DNA of 64,000 bases from Isochrysis galbana (lineage: Eukaryota; Haptophyta; Isochrysidales; Isochrysidaceae): positions 1,524,202 to 1,588,201 of the forward strand of contig CM030938.1 of assembly GCA_018136815.1 (NCBI GenBank), in the 5' to 3' direction. The position numbers were made by a program, and so were the translations under genes. Shown here one piece after another: positions 44,201-54,713 of this stretch (positions are counted from its first letter, which is position 1; each line of letters opens with the position of its first letter). The notes beneath the pieces are model-generated. The model saw nothing but the letters and a program-made list of their open reading frames with translations, did not search any database and was not told where the DNA came from.

Positions 44201-45623
44201 GAACAACTCCTTGCCAAACTTTTGGAAAGCGGCGCTAACGAACTTTCGCAACCTAAAGCTAGACAAGAACGTCGTGACACACGAAGGAGCGCGGGGCGCC
44301 CCCATATGGCATGATCCGTACCTCAAACCCCCGGTTCTTCATCATTCACACAAGGCAAAGTGGGAGGCCTTACAAACGGTGGTGATGCACAACACGCTGA
44401 ACCCGGCAACGGGGAACTTCTATACTAAAGACGAATGCGCTGCCTATTTGCCCCCCGACTCAGCATGGATCCGTCACAGGAGGAACTACTTGGCGGTTAC
44501 ACCTTTCCTGAGATCATGGGACAAAATCGTACAATGGGCGGCCGGAGCGCTCACGAAACCCACCACCACATACATAGAGCTGTTAAAGGGGACAGCTAAG
44601 GGGCCCCGACCTGTGAGGGAAGAGGAAGGCCTCGAGCCGCCGGAAGACCCGGACGCACATAGCCTGGGAGACATACAAGCGAACGATACGGGTAGACACT
44701 ACCTTCTTAAAAGGGGCGTATACTACGAAGTGCGTCTAAATGTAATGGGGGAGCCTCATATCTATGATATAGCTTATCCTCAGCCTTCGTCCTCCGAATT
44801 GCGGATCCCGCTCAAATGGGGCAGCGCATATGACGGACCGGCCGACACAGCCTACCCTCTACCCCAAGAATACACGCTGAAAGGTACGCGAAAGACGCTA
44901 GAGGAATGCGATGTCAAAGCGCTAACTAACGCCTACCTCGCGGGCAAGAAAAGCAAACGACAAAAAGCGACCGTCCGATGGGAGGAGAGACTCCCCGTCT
45001 TAAAAGAGAAGTGGAAGCAGATATCTCAACTATACAAATACAACTTCTTAACACCTCGGGACTCATACTTACACTTTAAGCATATACTTCATAGACGGAT
45101 CGCAACGGCCAACAGATTCGCTGATGACCCGACCTGCCGCTTCTGTGGGGAAGCCCCCGAGTCGTCCACACACCTAGCGCGATGTCGCGCGACGGAACAA
45201 ATCTTCACGTACATCGAGCGACTCTTCAAAACGCAAAACACATTGCAACACGTGACGGCACAACGGTTGTTCTGCTATCAGGTCGACAGACCGCACCCCT
45301 CCTCGGGATATATAGGAATCTTAGCATGGAGATACATATTGACGGACTTCTACAACGTGCACTACGGCAACGCCGAGGCGAGATCGACGAAAGCCATCCT
45401 AAGGGCCGTATTCTCGAGATTCCACTGGCTAGTCAAGGCGAAGGTAGGCTTCTTCCAACGCCTTAAAGCCCAGAGAGAAAGACTTGGACTTCACGCCCCG
45501 AGCAACAAACACCTGCGCAGAATGATTTCCCCGCTATACTCAGTAGATAAAGAATTTAACCTGGAGATCTCTATCGATATGGCGCAAATAGCGACCGAAC
45601 TAGGCATTAAAAGTATTACATGA
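41265..45623 (+). CDS. LINE ORF2: APE endonuclease and reverse transcriptase
   Basis: About 1450 residues, in the +1 frame relative to ORF1. The N-terminal apurinic-type endonuclease has IATYNLNGA, FLQEIH, GDFNCV and SDHHPVVA. Reverse transcriptase blocks are KGKSAGPDGIPMEFYQ, RNYRPITLLQTDYKILAK, LAIDWEKAFDRVSWEYY, GMPQGCPLSPLAF and the catalytic FADD (about 43458). A C-terminal CRFCGEAPESSTHLARC fits the C-X2-C-H-C knuckle of LINE proteins. All catalytic residues that I can check are present. The frame opens just after a stop at 41262-41264 and has no ATG until 42318, within sequence that follows the endonuclease domain. See the separate finding. Confidence 0.92.
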   Translation, partial: TVSAVCTATVNSSEIKIATYNLNGAKHKLVSTLAQAKIGGIHILFLQEIHHYGDGWHLKAPRVARSLGWEWHHSPASRGDPDGGVAIAIRTDRKDIVVVSEVVVIPGRLILIKSTIGSESATLASVYLSAQPSKRKEEIKLIHASAEINPRTILAGDFNCVENVHRDTKTTRGAGPYTNIGGRSLARALAAHGVTDVQLIVNPRLSEVYTRCGHQTYTRIDRIYAAAYHSAWRWQKSCVDLHLFTGGAVSDHHPVVATFSTASPRKATEVEARISPEILNDPDVVEIIQLFWKRQYVEAEIAQEGERSEAEKWTHAKRGTASLLLALTREKRKTTNAQLEIDALAKARSEQMRGTPGTTSAGTLNRLNEHIIEKRRAYDAPPSMAEKIIRAEELVTKQFFRKFTPRHASGDIPVLFDRVDWDTSHPNLSEDNTTRKDTNILASLRRYYVWLFKEKPSQESELLLQLLKARQIPATHRICLDNPISHSEIIRAIRQLAKGKSAGPDGIPMEFYQIFEKTIVPHLSRMLNEAYSRGALPEDTCYGDISLLYKNGDSRDPRNYRPITLLQTDYKILAKVLANRLKTTIHTIVSKEQVGFVPRRMIGEATHLLKLVQAFLDDTGEEGLALAIDWEKAFDRVSWEYYHKAAGALGFGPGYSKWLRILTNTDALPTRWIKANGKRSHPFTIHCGMPQGCPLSPLAFLLVAEGLTRLVNTDTQMTGISLGRSEIRLTQFADDTQLLANSYESVTRAMRLLENYGRATGARVNKAKSVIIRMGALRKVAIPEHLSTLKTLGEGEYATILGVPFWESRESEVFWEKLYAKLKRKIASWQGIQNLSIHGRVHLANFVIYGTPRYWLSTSTPPSWFMEAIDSDVHALLWDRTPSMNKDELGSTQEGRRWITHPTYPRVGHFEGAPTLGIGLMPMKEHIKALQAIWIIRYLTPSKADWKIALDQWFNRTPLGRGAVLSTINVHRLTDSIGGNNSLPNFWKAALTNFRNLKLDKNVVTHEGARGAPIWHDPYLKPPVLHHSHKAKWEALQTVVMHNTLNPATGNFYTKDECAAYLPPDSAWIRHRRNYLAVTPFLRSWDKIVQWAAGALTKPTTTYIELLKGTAKGPRPVREEEGLEPPEDPDAHSLGDIQANDTGRHYLLKRGVYYEVRLNVMGEPHIYDIAYPQPSSSELRIPLKWGSAYDGPADTAYPLPQEYTLKGTRKTLEECDVKALTNAYLAGKKSKRQKATVRWEERLPVLKEKWKQISQLYKYNFLTPRDSYLHFKHILHRRIATANRFADDPTCRFCGEAPESSTHLARCRATEQIFTYIERLFKTQNTLQHVTAQRLFCYQVDRPHPSSGYIGILAWRYILTDFYNVHYGNAEARSTKAILRAVFSRFHWLVKAKVGFFQRLKAQRERLGLHAPSNKHLRRMISPLYSVDKEFNLEISIDMAQIATELGIKSIT

Positions 45624-45913
45624 ACCCCCCGAACTAAGGAGAAGGTTTCTTCAGAGGGCCGACCCCTTGGGGGGCGGTAAAACACACCCAAACAAGGACT
45701 CCACTCACTCTTACCCCCTCTATCTCATGCCCCTGGTCGAAGCAGCGCGCGCGGCCTCCCCCCCCCTCCATTTGCTAGGAAAGACAACGGGGGGGGGGGG
45801 GAAAGGGGTGTGATAGGAAAGGGAGGGTAGTTAGGAGTAGCACTAGCAATCTGCCTCACGCCGTGCATGTAGCGGCTAGTTTTTTAAGATTTTTTTTAAT
45901 TAATATTCGAATA

Positions 45914-46389
45914 TATGTGGAACATTGTACATTGTCATTGTCGACAAAAACTTTATTTACTAGTAATTATTTCCGGTTGATCGCTTAAACACAAAAACTC
46001 TATCTTTGGGAAGGTGCAACTCGAGGTTCCCTTTTTTTTGTCACACGAAAAAATAATAACCAAACGCAAACCTGAGGTTGCAACGTTGCAACCTCTTAAT
46101 GGCATTAATTATTAATGGTCGAGCTCACGCCTTTCAAACCGACCTCGGAGAGAAGAGAGTCATTTTGCAACCCGCGCGCACAGCTGCATGCTTGGGATCT
46201 TTGATGTCCACGTCAAACTTGCCGGTTCTGAAGCTGTGAGTGTCGACACTCGACACGCCCAGCGGAGTTGCCCCTATAAAGTATAACCTCCAGGACTTTC
46301 AGTGGTCAGCGGTGGAACGAAGGTAGGAGTAGAGATAGAGAAGTAGAAAACAGGAAAATAGGGAGGGGGTGGGAGCTTTCTAGGGTGCG
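45914..46389. other. Intergenic, AT-rich, with TATA-like box
   Basis: CTATAAAGTATAACC with TATAAA at 46275-46280, 110 bases before the next ATG. Nothing else recognised. Confidence 0.4.
46275..46280 (+). promoter_or_regulatory. TATA-like box
   Basis: TATAAA in a short AT-rich stretch upstream of the hypothetical gene at 46390. Confidence 0.35.
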
Positions 46390-47250
46390 ATGGTGCGTGG
46401 CGTCGACGCGGCCAACAAGACAATGAGCGGCGGCCGGATCTCGGAGGCAAACTGCTTTGTGCACCGGGCGCGGGCGATCAATAACGCCAAGCGCGCCGAG
46501 TATCAGCGCAACAAGAAGGCGGCTAGGGCGCAGAAGGAGCTGCGGATCCGGGAGGACGCAATTGCAGCCGGTGTGCCATCGGAGCGTGAGGCAGCGCTGC
46601 TCGAGGCGAGGAAGAAGCGCGAGGCCAAGGCGGCCAAGGCGGCGACCTTCCTCGCGCAGGCCGAGCGGGATGCTCTTGCCATTGAATCCTCCGACGGGCC
46701 AATCGACGCTGCTTCAGCGGAGGGCATTTCAGGCGTGGCTGCGAGCGTGGTGCTGCGTATTCGCGCCATCTCAGCTGCTCAACCGGATGCTGTTGAGCTG
46801 ACTATCCAGCCCGCCGACGTGCCCCTGGATCGGCAGCACGGTTGTACATATCGTGCGGAGACGATTCTGACGAAACGCACCGGAAATATTTCCAGGATCG
46901 TGAAGGCAGCACCTCGAGCAAGGTCCACGCCAACCCAGGTTGTCGACCACATCGCTACCCTCATCAGGCAGCCCAAAGCAGTAGGCATGTTTACGCCAGA
47001 TGCCAGTGTCGTGATGTGCGCTCAAGATACCGTAATCAGCTCTCCAGAAGGAGTTTCCAAGGCAGGCCGTGCCCTGCCACATGCAGCCAACAAGGAGGAG
47101 CAAGGGCGGCATGCGGCAGAAACAAGTCCGATTAATAAGACCCACCCAGTGCATGCGTACGCCAAGAGGCCTTCCTCAATGCCTCAACAGCAAGTAACCT
47201 TGGCGCGCATCGGCAAGGCAAAAGGGCTGGGGTATCAAGGGCAACCTTGA
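46390..47250 (+). CDS. Hypothetical basic protein with helical Ala/Lys/Arg-rich N-terminus
   Basis: 286 residues, single exon. Residues about 25-100 are alanine, lysine, arginine and glutamate-rich and probably a long helix or coiled coil (RAINNAKRAEYQRNKKAARA, EARKKREAKAAKAATFLAQA). The remainder is serine/proline-rich without clear fold. No signal peptide or membrane segment. The upstream TATA-like box and high codon GC support a real gene. No family recognised; nuclear location is a guess from composition. Confidence 0.5.
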   Translation: MVRGVDAANKTMSGGRISEANCFVHRARAINNAKRAEYQRNKKAARAQKELRIREDAIAAGVPSEREAALLEARKKREAKAAKAATFLAQAERDALAIESSDGPIDAASAEGISGVAASVVLRIRAISAAQPDAVELTIQPADVPLDRQHGCTYRAETILTKRTGNISRIVKAAPRARSTPTQVVDHIATLIRQPKAVGMFTPDASVVMCAQDTVISSPEGVSKAGRALPHAANKEEQGRHAAETSPINKTHPVHAYAKRPSSMPQQQVTLARIGKAKGLGYQGQP

Positions 47251-48813
47251 CGGTGATTCAAATTGCCGGAGTTACTGAAGGCAGTTCGCCTTGTGCCCCA
47301 CCGTACACATGCTAAGCTGTCGTGCAACCTACCATGGGAGATTTTTTTCGTTTACTACAACAACAACACCAGCCGTCAGCACAAGCAGCTTGACGTAACC
47401 CGTGTTCAGGCTCATATTCTCGCTTCTTCCATTCGTATGCTCTTCAACAGGTGGTTTTTCCGAATACAAAACATGTTGCATATTGTGTGGCAGCCAAAAG
47501 GTAAACGCGCACGAAGCATGAAGCCGAAGAAGCCCGGTCACTCACTCTGTTTACTACTATTTCCACCTCCTCTGGGTGTCCACAGATTCCTCAGCGCCAA
47601 CCCCTGCCTGCAACGGCAACTGCATCACCCTCCCGCGGCGAATCGCCATCGCCATCCCATAATGAGGTAGGCGAGAAGTTTCGAAGGTGCTCCGGCCGGG
47701 ACACCCCTTCATTTTGGTATGAAACTATACCGGCACCACTCTTTGGGGGGGGGGTGGGGGGGGGCGATAGGGGATCTGCCAAACCTCTCACCTTTCTCCA
47801 CTGAGCGAAGTGGGAGGGGAGGGGGGAGAAATTTTATTTTTATATTTACACGTTACGTGTACCCACTAAACACAACTAACAACTAAGTTTAAGTTTATAG
47901 TTGGCTCGCATGGGGGAGGCGGCACGCTCCCGCCTGCCCCCTCTCCTGCCCCCCCCCCCCCCCCTTGCCCCCCCGATGAGGAGAGGGAACCGCCCACACT
48001 CCTGCGCTGCCCTTTGGCAGGCAGGGGGGCCTCGCCACACTATTCTGCTAGACACTCCCTGAGTGAGGGCTAGGTCTGATTGTACGATTGTACGTACGCC
48101 CTAGGCCTAGGCCTTAGCCTTAGCCTAGGCCCGGCGTCCTGCGTGGCCAGCTCGGACGCTCTGACCCCACCTCCACCTCCCTCCTTGGTCGCTTGGCATA
48201 TACTAGCTCCAGGGTGGGGAGAGAGGGCGAGGGGAGGGGGGCGGCGAGGGACAAGCAGGCGAGGCCAGGGCCCAGCCCCAGCTTCACCTAGCCCCACGAG
48301 CAGCTCTCCCTGCGCCCCTGGAGCCCCACCCTGTAGACACCTCCACATCTCCAAGAGTCATCTCTGAGAGAGAGAGGGCGTTGCATCTCAGCTACGAGTA
48401 AAGTAGAAAGTAGCTGAGTGCACAACGCACATTCTCAGTTCTTGGCACCCACGTTACATGTAAAGAAGACACACGCTACTAGAGGCTACAGACAGCCTAC
48501 CCTAGCGAGAGGATGGCGCTCACTCTCTCTTCGAGGGAGAGAGGCCGACCGTCGGCGATTTCCGTTCGCGGGAAAAAGTGGCGGACAGAAAGAGGGAGGG
48601 GAGAGGAGGGAGAGAAGAAGAAAGAGACAGGGGGAGAGAGAGAGAAAAGAGGGACAGAGAGGGGGGGGAGGGAGAAGGAGAGAGAGAGAGAGAGGCAGAT
48701 ATACGGGAAGAGCAAGAGAGATCAAGATGGAAAGAGAGAGAGGGCAGGAGGAGAGGGGAGAGAGGGAGGGAGGGAGGGGGGGAAGGGTGGAGAGGGAAGC
48801 CGCCCGGGCGATC
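47251..48813. other. Intergenic, low complexity
   Basis: A G run (47742-47762), a C run (47950-47964) and a GA-rich stretch (48590-48800) that runs up to the channel start codon. 48233-48330 weakly resembles family R. No gene supported. Confidence 0.5.
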
Positions 48814-50232
48814 ATGGACGACCGGCCTTTGCTCGGCCGGCACACCTGCTCGATGCCACCCCTCGAGCCGAGCCCACTGCTCGAGGCCCACACCGTGCCC
48901 GTGCCGAAGCTGCCGCCCAGCCTTCAGCTCAAGCTCAAGATGATCCAGCAGATCAACCGCGTCCACCGTCAGATGGGCTTCTCTCTTGCGCCAACGTGGC
49001 GCGCGTGGTGGTTCAGGCTGCTCGGCGGACAGAGCTCGTGGCACTCTTCCGGCCAGTTCTACTGGCCCGCCAAGCTCGCCGAGGGCTTCCTCCTTCTCCT
49101 CATCTTGACCAATGTCGCCGCCGTGGTGATGGTCTCTGATACATCGGCAGCGCTCGAGGCTGACAAGAAGGTGCGACAGGTGTACTGGGGGTTTGAGGTG
49201 TTTTCGATCATCGTATTCACCATTGAGTACGCGCTGCGGGCATGGACAACGGTCGAGGATCCAGCGTTTGGGAACGCTGGGCCGATTTGGGGGCGGCTGC
49301 AATGGGCCAGATCTCCGCTCCCGCTGCTTGATCTATTCTCCATCATCCCCTTCATTGTTGACGCTGGCTTTGATCCCGATGATGATTCATTCCGAGGAGC
49401 AACGCTTGTACGGCTTCTCAGGCTATTCTCTTTGATGCGCCTTGAACGCGGGTTTGGGTCCTTCGCGCGGATCAGTAGTGTCATTCGCAAGAAGGGCAAT
49501 GAGCTCTTCACAACGGTCTTTGTGGCTGCGATAATTCTCATCGTCTCTTCCTCTCTTATGTACTACATAGAGTCCCCTTACAACCCGAAGATGTACGGCC
49601 ACGCTGCCTGGAGGCATTGCTTTGGATCTTGCCATCGGTCTTCGAGTGGCTCTTGCCCTACTCCCCACGCCCTCTAGCTGAAAAATGCTCAATCCTGGCC
49701 TTGCAGGTTCCCAGATATTGCTTCTGCGATGTGGTGGTCAGTCACCGCGCTCACCACTGTGGGCTATGGCGACGTGTATCCCATCACGCGGCCAGGCAAG
49801 CTCATTGCATCCGTGGTGGCGTTTGTCGGCATTGGCTTCTTTGCGCTTCCTGCTGGCATCATCGGTTCCGGTTTTGTTGAAGTGATGATGGAGGCGAAGC
49901 AAGAACGCGACACCTTGTGCGATGAGTCGACACGTTCGTCCTATAGTCGCCGCAGTTCGGTAGGCCATCATCGCGACGAACCGAATGCGTCCGCACCCAC
50001 GCATCAGGACTTTGCAGCCGGTGCTTCTACGCCATTCTCTGCAAGGAGATGTTGGACGTCCGCACTCGATCGTGATGGGATTGCGCGGCAAGCGGCCGGT
50101 GCAAAGCACCAGCATAGTGGTGACGAGCGTGAGCGCCTAGTCCTTCGTCATGCAGCAAAGGCGATTCGAGACGGCGACTCCAAGCTTGCACTTCTGCTAC
50201 TCGAGCAACGGCTGGAGCTCATCGGCGGCTAA
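48814..50232 (+). CDS. Voltage-gated K+ channel (Kv-like, six-TM)
   Basis: Forms a membrane potassium channel. Exon 1 starts at the ATG at 48814 and carries S1 (LAEGFLLLLILTNVAAVVMV), S2/S3 (VYWGFEVFSIIVFTIEYALR, LLDLFSIIPFIVD), the arginine-bearing S4 (TLVRLLRLFSLMRLERGF) and S5 (FTTVFVAAIILIVSSSLMYY). Exon 2 (49707-50232) opens with the pore helix FPDIASAMWWSV, the K+ selectivity filter TTVGYGD and S6 (LIASVVAFVGIGFFALPAGI), then a hydrophilic tail. The splice from exon 1 is uncertain: ending at 49637 (donor GTCTTC) keeps one frame of 449 residues but adds about 12 unusual residues in the turret. No cyclic-nucleotide domain is seen. Confidence 0.9.
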
Positions 50233-50382
50233 CCTAGTCCATCCGCATGGTATGACTTAGCTATGTCTCTTATGTGCTTGCCTGTGGGCAATGGGCATCG
50301 CACCTGCTCAAAAAAAATTATTTTCGCGGCTTCCCCCCCCACTGGCGAGGCGTCAGTTGCCCCAAGGAAAATACCACCGACA

Positions 50383-51240
50383 AGTTTATACTTAGTTCGC
50401 CCATGGGGGGCCACGAGCCCGCCCCCCCTCTCTCCACTCCTCCCCTGCTGCCTGCTATGGGGGAGGAACCACCCATCCCTCCCTTTGACATGCCGTATGC
50501 CGTATGGGCCTTGCTAGGAGCAGACTGCCCTGCAGACCCAATCTCTCCCTCGCAGGCTCACCTTTTTGGCTTGCCCTGGCCTGTCGCGGCCAGCCGATCG
50601 CCCCCCCCCCCCCCCCCTCCTAGTCGACAGGCAGACAAGTGCAGAGTGGGGAGTGGGGGTCCTTGGTCCTTGGGGCGCTTGGGGCTCAAGAGCGCCAACG
50701 ACCAACGAGGGCGAGAGGCAGGGCGGAGGGCAGGGCCCAGCCCCAGCCTCCTTTGCCCCCTGAGTTGGCCTCCAAGAGCCTCTAGGGGTCGCTAGAGGTT
50801 AGCCGCAGGCCTGTGTCGCGCAGGCGCGCCATCGTGCGTACCGCAAAAGAGGGGAGAGAGCGCGCTGAGAATGGGGTGGACGAAGCGAGAGAGAGCTCCG
50901 CCGCACCGAAAAATAGACAAGTCCCAAGTCCCGCACCTGTTTGCAAGATAAGTTGGGACTGAGGACTGAGGCCGCCGCCAGCTTGGTAGGCAAAGATAGG
51001 AGGAAAAGGGGAACGGATCACGGATCACCGGGGGGGCGCGTGGGTCACCGGACCATATCCATATCTAAGCCCTTCACCCCGATTCCCCTCCCTAGTACCT
51101 AGTAGTGATGCACGGGGGAAGCCGGGAGCCGCCTGATGGCGGGAGGGTAAGGGCCGGGAGAGTGGGGTTGTAGAAAGTTTGCTGCGTCAAAAAATTAGTG
51201 GGTCCGCGGCCGCGTGTGCGGTGAGAATATTAAATAATTT
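50383..51240 (-). mobile_element. Dispersed repeat family R, copy 2
   Basis: Opens AAGTTTATACTTAGTTCGCC and ends GTGAGAATATTAAATAATTT, matching the reverse complement of the copy at 32922-33677. Tandem with the next copy. Confidence 0.7.
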
Positions 51241-51245
51241 TTCGA

Positions 51246-52030
51246 ACTAAGTTTATACTTAGTTCGCCCATGGGGGGGCACGAGCGCACGAGCCCCCCCC
51301 TCTCTCCACTCCTCCCCTGCCATGGGGAAGGAACCACCCATGCTCCTGGCATGCCTGATGGCTTGCTAGCAGCTGACAGCCATGCAGACCCACTCTCTCA
51401 GTGGCAGGCGCGCCTGCCTCGCGCGTCCTGGCCTGTCGTGGCCAGCCCATCGCTCCAATTCCGACCCCCCCTCCCCCCCTGTTCGACAGGCAGACACGTG
51501 CAGATTGGGGACCCCTGAGGCTCAGGAGCGCCAGCGAGGGAGAGGCAGGGGAGGCCAGGGCCCAGCACCAGCCTCCTCAGCCCCCTGAGCTGGCCTCTAG
51601 GAGCCTCCATGAGTCGCCGGGGGCAGCTGCAGGCCTGTCGCAGGCGCGCCATCGCGCGTGCCTCCAGGAGACAGGAGAGGGGAGAGAGAGCGCGGAGAAG
51701 TTCTAGAGAAGGGATTGGTAAGTCCCGCTCCTGTTTACAGGATAAGTCGGGACTGAGGCCGCCGCCAGCCCGGTAGGCATAGGAGATAGGAGGAAGGGGG
51801 GAACGGATCACCGGGGGGGGGGGGGGTGCAGGGCAGGCCACCGGACCATATCTAAGCCCTTCACCCCGATCCCCCTAGTAGTGCACGAGGGGAGCCGCCT
51901 GATGACGGGGGGAGAAGGGCCGGGGGAGTGGGGGTGTAGAAAGTATGCTACGTGTAGGTAGTGGTTCCATTCGCCGCGAGTGCGGTAAGAATATTATGAA
52001 GTTTTAATATTAAATAATTTTTCAATTTTT
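51246..52030 (-). mobile_element. Dispersed repeat family R, copy 3
   Basis: Same orientation and ends as copy 2, which it follows almost directly; ends in TAATATTAAATAATTTTTC. Confidence 0.7.
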
Positions 52031-52494
52031 TTCCCTGACAGGAGCTCTTGGTAGGAGTAGTTTGAGTGGTTGGCAACTTCAAAGGATTTTATTCGACATC
52101 ACGGCGACTTCGGCTGCACATGTGTGTTTGCGCTGATCTATGATGTTGCTCTTGCCACGAGACTTCGTACTTCAATCTAGTGATAGCAGCCCAATTACGA
52201 GTTCTTACCATTTTTCCTGCATGCGACTATGTGCGAATTGCCTCAACCTATTGTTGACCTGCCGCCCAAAGTGAGCATGGTATACGCACGATCTATACTC
52301 GGCCTAATTCGTACTTCGCAATGGCATGCACACCTATGCCTGATAGTGTCATCCAAGTGAGGACCGAAGATATAATTAAGCCAGCTTGAGGGAAAGTTGC
52401 TTTCGAGCCGGTGTGATTTGAGTAGCCGTGCACCAGGCTTATGCAGAGCAAAGATTCATAGTTCTCAAACGGCCATTCAACGTTACCAGTATGC
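52031..52494. other. Intergenic, nothing recognised
   Basis: AT-richer single-copy-looking sequence downstream (3' side) of the minus-strand gene. Confidence 0.4.
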
Positions 52495-53325
52495 TCACTG
52501 GTCGCACTCGGAGGAGCAGTACTCACATAGCGTCTCGTCAAATCGGTCGTTGTAGACCCAAGCACTTCTCGGCACGAAGGGCATGCCTGCTCGTGACAAG
52601 ACTACCCGCCCAAAGCGACGGATATGTGTTGGTGGTACCCTCGCAGGGACGGCGTTCTCGTGCTCACCAAAGACAATGTTATTCGCATATCGCTGTCGAC
52701 CCACGGCCACGCTCGACACGAGACGTCGGCCTTCTAGGTGCTTGTTCACATCCCAAGTTGGTACACAACACAGCTCGAATACGTATCCTCCCTCATCCGC
52801 CCACGCGGCTGCGCCACCTCCGTCAGGGAAGACAACCTGCGGTGTCGTGCCGCGGAATGCGGATCTCCCAAGCTGTAAACTATGTCTCAACAGGTCCCAG
52901 TCGTTGCCACGTGCCCTGAGCCCATGGCGGAGCACAGCTTCTGGGTCAAGGGATGAGTCGTGCCCATAGAAGCCTCCACGGCACGAGTCTGGCGGGATGG
53001 AGATACCCCCGACCGTGGCAATGGGCCCTTCGTCGTTGTCAATCAGTCTGGTACATCGGGCAGGTAGCACGACGTCCGGTGTGCCGTCCCCATCTAGATC
53101 GATGTAGAGCTTGCCCTCGTCTGTTTCATCGTCCACATCTGTATCCGCCTGGCCCCGCTGCTTTATAGCAGACGAAGTCCACCAGCTACGATAGGGCGTG
53201 ACAAGGACGCGAGGAGCCTTTGTCGCTACCGCGTGCCACAGCAACCCGTGCACCAAGACCAGCAACAGCGGCAGTAGTGCGCCGCGGGCCCTCTGCCGCT
53301 GGCTGGGCCGCATCAGCGGGCCCAT
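52495..53325 (-). CDS. Secreted ADP-ribosyltransferase-like protein with Ca2+-loop motif
   Basis: 276 residues, single exon. The N-terminus has a signal peptide or signal anchor (ALLPLLLVLVHGLLWHAVAT). An acidic segment holds LDGDGTPDV, the DxDxDG-type Ca2+ loop seen in dockerin and FG-GAP repeats. The rest resembles the mono-ADP-ribosyltransferase fold of the pierisin/scabin/cholera-like group: GFYGHDSSLDPEAVLRHGLR, SAFRGTTPQVV, GGYVFEL, FGEHENAVPARVPPTHIR. The glutamate motif (EHE) is present, but the usual first arginine (YRGD) is His here (YGHD), so activity is uncertain. Substrate and role are unknown. Fold assignment is from remembered consensus, without a search. Confidence 0.5.
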   Translation of the reverse strand: MGPLMRPSQRQRARGALLPLLLVLVHGLLWHAVATKAPRVLVTPYRSWWTSSAIKQRGQADTDVDDETDEGKLYIDLDGDGTPDVVLPARCTRLIDNDEGPIATVGGISIPPDSCRGGFYGHDSSLDPEAVLRHGLRARGNDWDLLRHSLQLGRSAFRGTTPQVVFPDGGGAAAWADEGGYVFELCCVPTWDVNKHLEGRRLVSSVAVGRQRYANNIVFGEHENAVPARVPPTHIRRFGRVVLSRAGMPFVPRSAWVYNDRFDETLCEYCSSECDQ

Positions 53326-54713
53326 CGTCTTCGGCCGCCGACAAGGGCAGAGAATCCTCTCTGTCGCTTTACTTTACTCTATTGAATCCTACCAGCTTGC
53401 TCTTTCCTCTTCCTGTCGGGGGGCGAGGCGCGCGGGGGGGGGGAGGGGTGGGGGGGGGGGGGGAGTGGGCACCCACGTTCACAAAATCACCTCTCTCTCC
53501 ACACGATGTTCCGTCGTCGCGCGGCTTTTCAAGAGAGCGAGCGAGCGTGAGAGCGTGAGTAGAAAAGAAATGAGGAGGAGAGGGAAGTACTCCTATAGAA
53601 GCATCGCTACTACTATGTGCTGTGTAGCCCGGTCACCCACTATGATTGTATGGGGGGATGGGGGGATGCGGATGGCACTATTTGCAATGGGTGAATGAAG
53701 AAGGGCAGAATTAGCTCCCCTATGGCCTATGGCCTATGCGTTCCGGGTTCAGGTATATGAGTGTATCAGTGAACGCCTTTTCTCGCATGGGCGTGGGTAT
53801 GTATGGGAGACTTGAGAGACCTGTCTCGCGTGTCTTTGTCTTTGTCTTTAGTCTCATATTTTCGTGTGTGCCGAGGTGAGGATGTGAACTATGCCCTCAG
53901 TAAGCTGATTGCTTATTGCTTATTGTGCTGAGAATCGCCCTAACTCTGAAAGCTTAGAAGACCTTAGGGGCGATGGGCGGTGTCATCGCTCATCGCCATC
54001 GGCCATCGGCCATCAGTCCGATGCCCGATGTCCGATGCCCGATTTTTTCGGTGTACAAAGTATTTCTCGAGTTTGAACATCCCAAATCACGGGCATCATG
54101 GTCATGGTGAACTGTGAACTGGTATTTCCGTTTGTTTTTGTTTTAAGTAGGAGTATCGATCGCTCGTGGTGAACTCCGAACACTGAGAAAATACAAAAAA
54201 ACGATGTCGATGTCGAAGTCTCCGTGAACGGTCCAAGTACTCAGCTTCGTCAGCGGTAGCCAGTTCTTACATTATACCTGGGGGGGGGGGGGTTGCGGCG
54301 GGGGGAAGGAAAGGACACAGCAGCAGGGCGGGAAGATGGGAGAGACCGGGAGGAAGACAGAAAGAAAGGGGAAAGAGAGGGAGAGAGAGGGAGAGAAGAA
54401 GAGGAACGAACGAACGGCGACGACAGAAAATCGCCTGCCGTCTCGTCTCGCTGTCTCTCAAGAACACAAAATGAACATGAACCTCTTCTTCCTAGGTATC
54501 TCTCGCTGCTCTCTCCCGCTCCTCCTGGTGGGTCTCCCGTATTACTACTAGGGTACTACTACTATATCTCTTAGCTGGCCAGCAGCCTCCCGCCGCTCGT
54601 CTCTCTCCCTTCTCTTCACGTATTTTTCTCTTTCATTCTTCTTCTCGGATGGGACCCCGCCCACGCCCCACATTCTCTCTCTCTCTCTCTCTGGCCACCT
54701 CGCCGACGCAGAA
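53326..54713. other. Intergenic; G runs and short ATCGGCC repeats
   Basis: Includes imperfect tandem repeats of CATCGGC/CCGATGCC at 53975-54045 and CT/GA-rich stretches before the next gene. No gene supported. Confidence 0.45.

Larger units (their letters stand above)
39621..45896 (+). mobile_element. Full-length LINE retrotransposon with 17-bp TSD
   Basis: 6276 bp flanked by TAATTAATATTCGAATA at 39604-39620 and 45897-45913. It has a 26-bp leader, ORF1 (39647-41299), ORF2 (41265-45623) and a 273-base 3' UTR ending in AAGATTTTTTT. The matching long target duplications and both open ORFs point to a recent insertion that may still be mobile. Relatives in the window: a rearranged piece at 7591-8225, a 5' piece at 62850-63303 and a 3' piece at 34225-34315. 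Confidence 0.9.
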
